A stretch of DNA of 64,000 nucleotides from Vreelandella andesensis (GTDB lineage Bacteria; Pseudomonadota; Gammaproteobacteria; Pseudomonadales; Halomonadaceae). Within the stretch, counting starts at the first letter, position 1. Every line of letters begins with the position of its first letter. Made by a program: the position numbers and the translations under genes. The stretch lies in contig NZ_RZHG01000015.1 of assembly GCF_003989795.1 (NCBI RefSeq), positions 1 through 64,000 of the forward strand, written 5' to 3'. Below, in pieces: positions 56,959-64,000 of the stretch. The notes beneath the pieces were generated by a model. The model had not been told where the DNA came from. It searched no databases and saw nothing but the letters and a program-made list of their open reading frames with translations.

Positions 56959-57009
56959 GGGAGCCTAAAGAAACAGGGGTGCGGACAGCCCGCACCGACA
57001 GTCATAAAA

Positions 57010-57516
57010 TTAGTTTAGCGAATCAAAAATCTGTGTGACTTCGTTAGTCACATTAGGCAGGTCACTCGATGAGTGCAACACGCCTTGAGGTTCTACCAAA
57101 ACATCAATGTTGTGACGCTCAAGAACCTGTTCTACCGCTTGCTCCAGCTTGGACTCAGCACCTTCTAGGAATCGTTGCTCAGATGCTTGCTGGGCTTGGA
57201 GTACTTCACGGCGTAACTGCTCAAAGCGGCCGCCCTTTTGCTGAAGCTCAGCAATTAGCGGGTCTCGCTGGGATTGAGACATCGTCTCACCTTCGCGCTG
57301 CAGTCGCTCTTGCAGACGCTGGAGTTCTTCTCCCAGCGCTTGTGCTTCGCGCTGCTGGTTACCAATTTGGCCTTCCAATTGGCTCAACGATGACTGCGCC
57401 GACTGTGTATTCATTAACGCGGCGCGCCAATCAAGCACTGCCACTTCTGCGGCAACGGCGTAGGCGGGAAGCGTCATTGCGCCAAGTAGGCACACAGCTG
57501 CTGTCAGTTTACGCAT
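57010..57516 (-). CDS. skp: OmpH/Skp family periplasmic chaperone
   Basis: Periplasmic chaperone for unfolded outer-membrane proteins. Seen: 168 residues, signal peptide 1-23 (MRKLTAAVCLLGAMTLPAYAVAA), a short beta core and a long coiled-coil rich in Gln, Glu and Arg (about 45-130), then NIDVLVEPQGVLHSSS. It lies between bamA and lpxD on the same strand, the conserved order. Confidence 0.94.
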   Translation of the reverse strand: MRKLTAAVCLLGAMTLPAYAVAAEVAVLDWRAALMNTQSAQSSLSQLEGQIGNQQREAQALGEELQRLQERLQREGETMSQSQRDPLIAELQQKGGRFEQLRREVLQAQQASEQRFLEGAESKLEQAVEQVLERHNIDVLVEPQGVLHSSSDLPNVTNEVTQIFDSLN

Positions 57517-57563
57517 CGTATTTACTCCTTTTTATTAGGTGGGTACCGTGGCATCCCACCGTG

Positions 57564-59915
57564 TTAGAACGTTTGGCCCAGCGAGAATTGAAAGAACTGA
57601 GTATCGTCACCGCTTTCTTCGCTTAACGGCTCTGCCACGCTGAAGGTCAACGGACCTACCGGCGTTAGCCACGAAAGGCCGATACCAACGCTGTAGCGCA
57701 AGTCATCCAGGTCAACCCCAGAGCTGCACTGCTGGCGCCCAACATCTGCTTCCTGAACATCATAACAAGAACTCAAGAAGGTATTACCCGCGTCAAGGAA
57801 GAGCGACGGTTGAATCGCTCGCTGATCTTCAACAAAGGGCATTGGGAAGAGCACTTCTGCTGAACCTTCCACCAGCACGTTCCCCCCCAGTGTACGGTCA
57901 CGACCGCCATCTCGAGTCGGCGTTGTACGTTGTCCCAGAGTATTCGATGTAAAACCACGCACTGAACCCAAGCCACCCGCGTAGAAGTTTTCATAGAAAG
58001 GATATGGGTCGTTGCTACCCAGCGTGTCGGCATAGCCCAAATTACCGGTAAACTTCAGTGCCCAGGTCTGATCATCATTGATCGGGAACAGCTGCTGAGC
58101 ACGAGCACGCAGCTTGTAGTACTCCGCATCACTCCCCGGAACACCTGTTTCTAGCGATAGACGCTGATAGTTGCCCGCTGTTGGCATAATGCCACGGTTC
58201 AAGTTATTACGCGTCCAGCTCGCCGTTAACTTCAGGCTCTGCGCGTCATCGCCTTGATCTTCGACATAGCGAATGATTTCTGAGGCAGAATCGTCGTAAG
58301 TCTTAACCTTAATTTCTTCCAGGCTAGCACCAAAGTTCAGACGAGAAAGTTCGCTGATGGGATAACCAAAGTTGATACCGGCACCGTAAGCATCCGTAGA
58401 GAACGTCGAAATGTCGGAGTCGCCGTAATCAGTTTCTCGATAAAAGACGTTATAACCGCGCGAAATACCGTCCAGTGTCCAGTAGGGATCCGTGAATGCA
58501 AAGTTAACACTGGTGAACGTATCGCTGCGTTGTGCACCAATGTTGACGCGGTTACCGGTACCTAAGAAGTTATTTTGCGCTAGACCAACACCGTAAATCA
58601 CCCCTGCGCTTTGCGAGAAGCCGACGCTGGCGGATACCGAACCAGATGGCTGCTCTTCGACGTTATAGGTGACATCTAATAGGTTAGGCTGGCCGGGAAC
58701 CGATTGTGTATCTACTTCTACTTGGCTGAAGAAGCCAAGGCGTTCTAGGCGTTGACGCGACTGGGTAATCGACTCGGTCGAGGCGGGGGCACCTTCTAAC
58801 TGAATCATTTCTCGACGTAATACTTCGTCTTGCGTGGTGGTATTACCGTAAAACTCAATACGCCGCACATAGGTACGCTGACCAGGATTGACTGCGATCA
58901 CCAAATCAACCGTTTCGCCATCACCGGCCATTTCAGGAATACCTTGAACCTCAGCAAACGCAAAGCCTTCCGCCCCAAGCCGCTGGCGGATAGCCTCAGT
59001 AGACGCGTTGAGATTTCCACGAGAGAACGTATCACCACGGCTAATGGTCAGTAACTCATTCGCTTCGTTTTCGCTAATTTGCAGATCACCTGCAAAACGA
59101 ATGTCGCCTACTTGGAACTGATTGCCTTCATCAATATTTAGCGAGATGAAAATTTCTGACTTTTCAGGACCAATCGACACCTGCGTTGAGGTGACATCAA
59201 AATTAACGTAGCCACGATCTAAGTAGAAGGAGCGTAGACGCTCAATGTCCCCTGCCAGCGCTTCGCGGGAGTACTCATTCTTAGAGAACCAACCAAAAAC
59301 GCGCCCTGGCCGGTCATTCAGCTCAAATACGTCGCGCAGCGTGTCGTCGTCAAAGGCTTCATTACCCACAATATTGATCTGTCGGATTTTAGCGACTTCA
59401 CCTTCATTGACATTGATATTAACCTGGACGCGGCCCTCATCAATTTCATCAACTTCAACATCAATGCCTGCACTGTAGCGACCCTGAGCCTGATAAACCC
59501 CTTCGAGCTCACGCTGAATTTCTTCTAGCGTGGAAAGCTGCAGCACCTGCCCTTCGGAAAGGCCTGATTCGCGCAGGCCATTGCGTAAATCCTCATCAGA
59601 AATCTGCTGATTACCTTCGATGTTCAAACGCGCGATCGTCGGCCGCTCAACTACCTGGATAACCAGCACATCTCCCTCTCGTGCTAGGGAGACGTCTTCA
59701 AATAAGCCTGTGGCAAATAAATCACGTGCCGCGGCAGCAAGCTGCTGTTCGCTAACACGATCATTGGCATTGACGGGAAACGCATTAAAGACCGAGGCGG
59801 CAGATACCCGCTGCAGTCCTTCCACACGAATGTCGGAAACATCAAAGGATTGTGCTTGGGCACTGCTGGCACCTACCAGCAACAGTGCCGCCATTCCAAG
59901 GGTCTTGATTTTCAT
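57564..59915 (-). CDS. bamA: Outer-membrane protein assembly factor BamA
   Basis: Essential Omp85 protein that inserts beta-barrel proteins. Seen: 783 residues, signal peptide 1-21, five POTRA domains (about 24-420, e.g. FDVSDIRVEGLQRVSAASVF in the first), then a C-terminal beta-barrel with GGLGSVRGFTSNTLGQRT (the VRGF motif of loop 6) and the C-terminal Phe (GQTF). ATG at 59915. Confidence 0.97.
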   Translation of the reverse strand: MKIKTLGMAALLLVGASSAQAQSFDVSDIRVEGLQRVSAASVFNAFPVNANDRVSEQQLAAAARDLFATGLFEDVSLAREGDVLVIQVVERPTIARLNIEGNQQISDEDLRNGLRESGLSEGQVLQLSTLEEIQRELEGVYQAQGRYSAGIDVEVDEIDEGRVQVNINVNEGEVAKIRQINIVGNEAFDDDTLRDVFELNDRPGRVFGWFSKNEYSREALAGDIERLRSFYLDRGYVNFDVTSTQVSIGPEKSEIFISLNIDEGNQFQVGDIRFAGDLQISENEANELLTISRGDTFSRGNLNASTEAIRQRLGAEGFAFAEVQGIPEMAGDGETVDLVIAVNPGQRTYVRRIEFYGNTTTQDEVLRREMIQLEGAPASTESITQSRQRLERLGFFSQVEVDTQSVPGQPNLLDVTYNVEEQPSGSVSASVGFSQSAGVIYGVGLAQNNFLGTGNRVNIGAQRSDTFTSVNFAFTDPYWTLDGISRGYNVFYRETDYGDSDISTFSTDAYGAGINFGYPISELSRLNFGASLEEIKVKTYDDSASEIIRYVEDQGDDAQSLKLTASWTRNNLNRGIMPTAGNYQRLSLETGVPGSDAEYYKLRARAQQLFPINDDQTWALKFTGNLGYADTLGSNDPYPFYENFYAGGLGSVRGFTSNTLGQRTTPTRDGGRDRTLGGNVLVEGSAEVLFPMPFVEDQRAIQPSLFLDAGNTFLSSCYDVQEADVGRQQCSSGVDLDDLRYSVGIGLSWLTPVGPLTFSVAEPLSEESGDDTQFFQFSLGQTF

Positions 59916-60015
59916 GCAGTCAGTTCGCTCGCGTTGGTCTGCCCATCATTCCAGATAGGCACCATATACATTTGTGCAGGCGGATGACAAGACATCCAGC
60001 GCCCTACACGCGTCA

Positions 60016-61374
60016 TTACCACAGGCGCATCAGATCAAAATAGAGAGCCATCAACATCAGGGTGCCTACCATGGCAAGCCCTATACGCAACCCTACTGCT
60101 TGCGTTTGCTCAGAGACAGGCCGCCCACGCACCACCTCTATAAAATAATAAAGTAAATGCCCACCATCTAGCACAGGTATCGGCAGTAGATTAAGCACAC
60201 CAAGGCTGATGGAAAGATACGCTAGAAAGCCTACAAACGCTTCCATTCCTGCACGAGCAGAGTCGCCTGATATCTGCGCAATGGTAATCGGCCCTGAAAG
60301 ATTCGACGGGGAAATAAGCCCCACCAGCATCTTGCGTATAGCATCTACTGTCAGCAGCGTCATCTCACCTGTGCGAGATACCGCTTGACCCACGGCCTCT
60401 AGAGGCCCGTAGCGAATTTCACGTTGCAGTTCTTCAGGCCATGCTACCTGCTGCGCCCCAGCACCAATGTAACCAACCTCACCGCCACTCTCCAGCGGAT
60501 TCCGGCCAGGCGTTAACGAGAGACTACCTTGTTCATCACCACGCTGGTAATCAACCTCTAGGGTTTGGCCAGCATTTTCTCGAATAACCGAGACAAACTG
60601 CATCCAATCATTAACTGGCTCGCCATTCAGCGACAAAATACGATCGCCCGCTCGAAGGCCAGCCTGGGAAGCCGCTTGGCCATCAATCACTTGGCCTAAC
60701 ACCGCGGGTACGTTCGGGCGCCAGGGCGTAATACCCAGGCTCTGCAGTGGCTGGGGCGGATCCTGGCGAACCATATAGTTTGCAACGGGAAGCTGATAAA
60801 CCCGAGAAGCATTTGACCCTTCAGGCTGCACTTCAAGCATCAAGTCGCCATTAAAACCGATCATGGAGACAAGCTTTAAATTAATCTCTTCCCAGGAGCG
60901 CATGGCATCTCCCTGGATAGAGGTAATTTCAGCACCGTGAGCGAGTCCTGCCTCTGCCGCAGGCGAGTTAGGAGTAACATCGCCAACAAGGGGGGCAACG
61001 GTGGTAGTACCAGCAACAAACAATGCCCAGTAGGCAATAATCGCAAGTAAAAAATTGGCAATCGGGCCAGCAGCAACAATGGCAATGCGTTGCCACACAG
61101 TCTTGCGGTTAAATGCTTGGTCTAACTGATCTTCCGGAACAGGCGCTTCACGCTCGTCCAACATCTTTACGTAGCCGCCGAGCGGTATGGCTGCTACCGC
61201 GAATTCGGTACCGTGACGATCAACGGTTGACCATAGCGGCTTACCAAAGCCAACTGAGAAGCGCAGCACCTTGACACCACAGCGCCGTGCTACCCAGAAA
61301 TGGCCAAACTCGTGAAAGGTCACCAACAAACCAAGTACCACGATCACCGCTAATATGTTCTGTATCAGGCCCAC
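60016..61374 (-). CDS. rseP: RIP metalloprotease RseP
   Basis: Site-2 intramembrane protease that cuts the sigma-E anti-sigma factor and old signal peptides. Seen: 452 residues; zinc motif HEFGH (21-25) in the first helix, PDZ domains in the periplasmic part, second motif NLLPIPVLDGG (395-405) in a late membrane helix. It lies between dxr and bamA. ATG at 61374. Confidence 0.97.
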   Translation of the reverse strand: MGLIQNILAVIVVLGLLVTFHEFGHFWVARRCGVKVLRFSVGFGKPLWSTVDRHGTEFAVAAIPLGGYVKMLDEREAPVPEDQLDQAFNRKTVWQRIAIVAAGPIANFLLAIIAYWALFVAGTTTVAPLVGDVTPNSPAAEAGLAHGAEITSIQGDAMRSWEEINLKLVSMIGFNGDLMLEVQPEGSNASRVYQLPVANYMVRQDPPQPLQSLGITPWRPNVPAVLGQVIDGQAASQAGLRAGDRILSLNGEPVNDWMQFVSVIRENAGQTLEVDYQRGDEQGSLSLTPGRNPLESGGEVGYIGAGAQQVAWPEELQREIRYGPLEAVGQAVSRTGEMTLLTVDAIRKMLVGLISPSNLSGPITIAQISGDSARAGMEAFVGFLAYLSISLGVLNLLPIPVLDGGHLLYYFIEVVRGRPVSEQTQAVGLRIGLAMVGTLMLMALYFDLMRLW

Positions 61375-61426
61375 TCTTCGCTCCTTTACACGACTCGCTG
61401 ATCAACGATGGCTGATGCTAAGCGAA

Positions 61427-62614
61427 CTACTGGCATACAATTAATGCCGCCTGCTTTCGCGCCCACTGATCCGCAGATAGTATCTGCTCAAGCGTGTCGG
61501 CACGTGCTTCAAACGTTAAAGCCATCACTTTTGCTACTACATCAGCAATCGCACTGAAGCCAAGCTGCCCTTCCAGAAAAGCATCGACGGCGACCTCATT
61601 CGCTGCGTTCAAAATCGCAGGTGCAGCGCCCCCCTTATGCATTGCCTCGCGGGCAAGTCTCAAACAGGGAAAGAGCGTTTCATCGGGGGCTTCAAAATCC
61701 AGACGCGCCACTTGGAAGAGATCCAGCGTATCAACACCCGAATCGATCCGTTCCGGCCACGCTAAGCCGTACGCGATCGGCGTGCGCATATCAGGATTAC
61801 CCAACTGCGCAATCACCGAACCATCCTCATAGGCAACCATCGAGTGAATAACGCTTTGCGGATGAACCACAACCTGTATCTGATCAGGCGTTGCATCAAA
61901 TAGCCAGCACGCTTCAATAAGCTCTAAGCCTTTATTCATCAACGTCGCACTGTCGACAGAGATTTTGCGTCCCATTGACCAGTTAGGGTGTTGGCACGCC
62001 TGCTCTGGCGTCACGTTGGCAATACTTTCTGCCTGCCAGCCACGAAAGGGCCCGCCAGAGGCGGTTAGCAGCAATTGGCGAACACCGTGCCGACGCAAAC
62101 CACCCCTGTGCTCAGTAGGTAGACACTGGTAGATAGCATTATGTTCGGAATCAATTGGCAATAAAGTAGCACCTGAGCGAGCAACAGCATTCATAAACAG
62201 TGCGCCACTCATCACCAGTGCTTCTTTATTAGCCAACAGCACTCGCTTACCTGATTCAGCAGCCGCCAACGCTGGCAGCAGACCCGCGGCACCCACAATA
62301 GCGGCCATCACCGTGTCCACCTGGGTTTCTCGTGCTACCTGACAAAGCGCTTCAGGCCCTGCAAGAACGTTAGTAGAGAGTCCTGACGTTATAAGTTCCT
62401 GTTGTAACCAAGCCGCATCATCAGGGTTATGTAACACAGCAACCGTGGGCTGATGGACGTGACATTGTGCTAAGAGCGCTTCTTTTGAGGTATGAGCCGT
62501 CAAGGCATAAACACGGTAGCGATCAGGGTATTGAGCAATGACATCAAGGGTGCTTGTACCGATTGAACCTGTTGAACCAAGTACTGTAATGCGCTGAACA
62601 GCGGGCTGACTCAT
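61427..62614 (-). CDS. dxr: 1-deoxy-D-xylulose-5-phosphate reductoisomerase
   Basis: NADPH enzyme making MEP, the committed step of the non-mevalonate isoprenoid route. Seen: 395 residues, [14 protein letters not shown] near the N terminus, [44 protein letters not shown] [14 protein letters not shown] and ASGGPFRGW, then [19 protein letters not shown]. It overlaps cdsA by four bases. Confidence 0.97.
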   Translation of the reverse strand: MSQPAVQRITVLGSTGSIGTSTLDVIAQYPDRYRVYALTAHTSKEALLAQCHVHQPTVAVLHNPDDAAWLQQELITSGLSTNVLAGPEALCQVARETQVDTVMAAIVGAAGLLPALAAAESGKRVLLANKEALVMSGALFMNAVARSGATLLPIDSEHNAIYQCLPTEHRGGLRRHGVRQLLLTASGGPFRGWQAESIANVTPEQACQHPNWSMGRKISVDSATLMNKGLELIEACWLFDATPDQIQVVVHPQSVIHSMVAYEDGSVIAQLGNPDMRTPIAYGLAWPERIDSGVDTLDLFQVARLDFEAPDETLFPCLRLAREAMHKGGAAPAILNAANEVAVDAFLEGQLGFSAIADVVAKVMALTFEARADTLEQILSADQWARKQAALIVCQ

Positions 62615-63432
62615 AGGGCGCTCACCTGTAGATGGATCACCTGCAAATAAAATAGTGCAAAAATAGGGACAGCTGCCGTCAGGCTATCAATACGATCCAG
62701 CACGCCGCCATGGCCTGGTAAGAGCTGACTTGAATCTTTGATGTTTCGATAGCGTTTAAGCATGCTTTCAAGTAGATCTCCAAGCACCGAAATAAGCGTA
62801 ACTAAACCGGCTATCACCACAAGTGCGACACCCCCCACAAAGCTTATGGGCTGCCAAACAGCAAATACAATCGCTAACAACAATGTAGCCGCAAGACCAC
62901 CATAGACACCTTCCCAGGACTTGCCTGGGCTTACTTTTGGAGCAAGCTTGTTTTTACCCCAACGGCTGCCAGCAAAGTAGGCGCCGATATCCGCAGTCCA
63001 GACCAGCAATAGCACAAATAGTAACCATACCGCGCCACTATCGCGGAGCACGTTGAATCCTACCCAGCACGGCAGCAACACCCAGACACCCATTAATAAC
63101 CGTCGAGAGGTGGCTTGCCACTGACCGGTAGTAGCAGGATAGTGAGTCACCCAATAAAGATTCATCACCCATCCCGCTGCTGCCAACCAAAGCGGCCACG
63201 CGGCAAGCACTGTTCCACCTAACCACATCGCCAACATTAACATTGCCATTACGACTACCAAGGCAAAGCGTGCGCTTTGACGGGCTACACCGGCCAAGTT
63301 GGTCCACTCCCAGGCACCTAACAGCACAATTAACGCTGTAAACAGTGCAAACGCCCCACCTTGTAGTCCGAACAAACCGATCAGCGTCAGGGGCGCCAAC
63401 CAAGCTGCAGTAATCATCCGCTGTTTAAGCAC
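62611..63432 (-). CDS. cdsA: Phosphatidate cytidylyltransferase
   Basis: Makes CDP-diacylglycerol for phospholipid synthesis in the inner membrane. Seen: 273 residues with several membrane helices and the family signature near the C terminus, [31 protein letters not shown] and [34 protein letters not shown], as in CdsA. The start is GTG at 63432, overlapping the uppS stop by eight bases. Confidence 0.96.
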   Translation of the reverse strand: MLKQRMITAAWLAPLTLIGLFGLQGGAFALFTALIVLLGAWEWTNLAGVARQSARFALVVVMAMLMLAMWLGGTVLAAWPLWLAAAGWVMNLYWVTHYPATTGQWQATSRRLLMGVWVLLPCWVGFNVLRDSGAVWLLFVLLLVWTADIGAYFAGSRWGKNKLAPKVSPGKSWEGVYGGLAATLLLAIVFAVWQPISFVGGVALVVIAGLVTLISVLGDLLESMLKRYRNIKDSSQLLPGHGGVLDRIDSLTAAVPIFALFYLQVIHLQVSAL

Positions 63433-64000
63433 CTTGCGCCTCTATTTGTGCGTCGGTCATACCAAAACGACGGCGGCGCAGGCAAAAATCGTCCAGCGCC
63501 TCATCCAGTGCCGCCCCGTTGAAATCTGGCCAGAGCAGCGGCGAGAAATGCAGCTCCGCGTAAGCCAGCTGCCATAACATGAAATTAGATAGCCGCTGCT
63601 CCCCGCTAGTGCGTATGCATAAATCTATCGGCGGAACATTGTGCGTATTCATCGCCGCATTAAGGCGTGCTTCATCAATGTCGGAAGCTGCTAACTCACC
63701 GGCGGCTACTTGCTCCGCCAACTGCCTAGCTGCCCGGGTAAGATCCCATTGGCCGCCGTAGTTGGCAGCGATAACCAAATGCATACCGGTATTCTCGGCG
63801 GTTAACGCCTCGGCACGCTGAATATGCTTTTGAATGGCATGGGAAAAACCACGCTGCTCACCAATAATTGACAGGCGAATATTACGCTCATTGAGCTTTT
63901 TAACTTCGCGTTTAAGCGCCATCAAAAAAAGCTCCATTAGCGCATTCACCTCAGCTGCGGGACGCTTCCAATTTTCGCTGGAAAAGGCAAAAAGACTCAA
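63425..64000 (-). CDS. uppS: Undecaprenyl diphosphate synthase (C-terminal 191 residues; cut by window edge)
   Basis: Cis-prenyl transferase making the C55 carrier lipid precursor. Seen: the open frame runs off the right edge (no start in the window); LFAFSSENWKRPAAEVNALM, LVIAANYGGQWDLTRAARQL and PIDLCIRTSGEQRLSNFMLWQLAYAEL (Arg and Ser/Asn of the active site) are clear. The missing N terminus holds the DGNGRWA catalytic Asp. Part of the uppS-cdsA-dxr-rseP-bamA order. Confidence 0.96.
   Translation of the reverse strand: MSLFAFSSENWKRPAAEVNALMELFLMALKREVKKLNERNIRLSIIGEQRGFSHAIQKHIQRAEALTAENTGMHLVIAANYGGQWDLTRAARQLAEQVAAGELAASDIDEARLNAAMNTHNVPPIDLCIRTSGEQRLSNFMLWQLAYAELHFSPLLWPDFNGAALDEALDDFCLRRRRFGMTDAQIEAQGA

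Overview
The window looks like chromosomal DNA of a halophilic gammaproteobacterium of the Halomonadaceae (Halomonas/Vreelandella type). This is inferred from the protein families, from gene order (lptG-lptF divergent from pepA; ubiD-fre; the uppS-to-tilS envelope block), from the acidic proteins and from a GC content in the mid-fifties. No rRNA, tRNA or CRISPR array was seen.

Layout. 1-229: start of a TnpB-type (IS200/IS605) gene running off the left edge. 410-6625: RDD protein, LPS export permeases lptG/lptF, divergent pepA, ilvE with a repeat-rich 3' end and a terminator, and holC. 6703-16632: MFS transporter, SapC-family protein, a type I secretion set (TolC, ABC exporter, HlyD adaptor) and valS. 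16837-25730: a TauD-like dioxygenase facing a minus-strand cluster. In transcription order that cluster is an Lrp/AsnC regulator, a DmdA-like GcvT-fold demethylase, a MetV-like protein, metF, purU, folD, an OsmC protein and an acyl-CoA synthetase. Together they could move a methyl group from a substrate to tetrahydrofolate (THF) and oxidise it to formate.

25985-35303: a plus-strand run of phosphotransferase, YnjBCD-like ABC transporter, two glycosyltransferases of the families named for arsenosugar synthesis, a membrane VTT domain fused to a MerA-like flavoenzyme, and a second flavoenzyme. Most junctions overlap, so it is probably one operon of unknown product. 35323-39188: small envelope genes (META lipoprotein, glyoxalase-like protein, DUF411 protein, YdjM-like membrane protein, MliC/COG3650 lipoprotein, DUF3087 protein).

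39317-41072: a DAHP synthase gene preceded by structures that look like an undescribed transcription attenuator. There is a 46-codon leader ORF with a run of Phe/Tyr/Trp codons, a 9-bp hairpin that begins just after that run, a 17-bp terminator hairpin, then a 55-codon ORF that ends three bases before the synthase start. A further 42-codon ORF with a perfect Shine-Dalgarno (SD) sequence encodes a small membrane protein. This region is the best candidate for something new.

41138-48991: fre, ubiD, rho, ppx, tilS, accA. 49165-64000: dnaE, rnhB, lpxB, lpxA, fabZ, lpxD, skp, bamA, rseP, dxr, cdsA and the 3' part of uppS, the conserved block linking lipid A, fatty acid, outer-membrane protein and isoprenoid synthesis. 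Many start sites were moved from the longest ORF to codons with a good SD; several are TTG or GTG.
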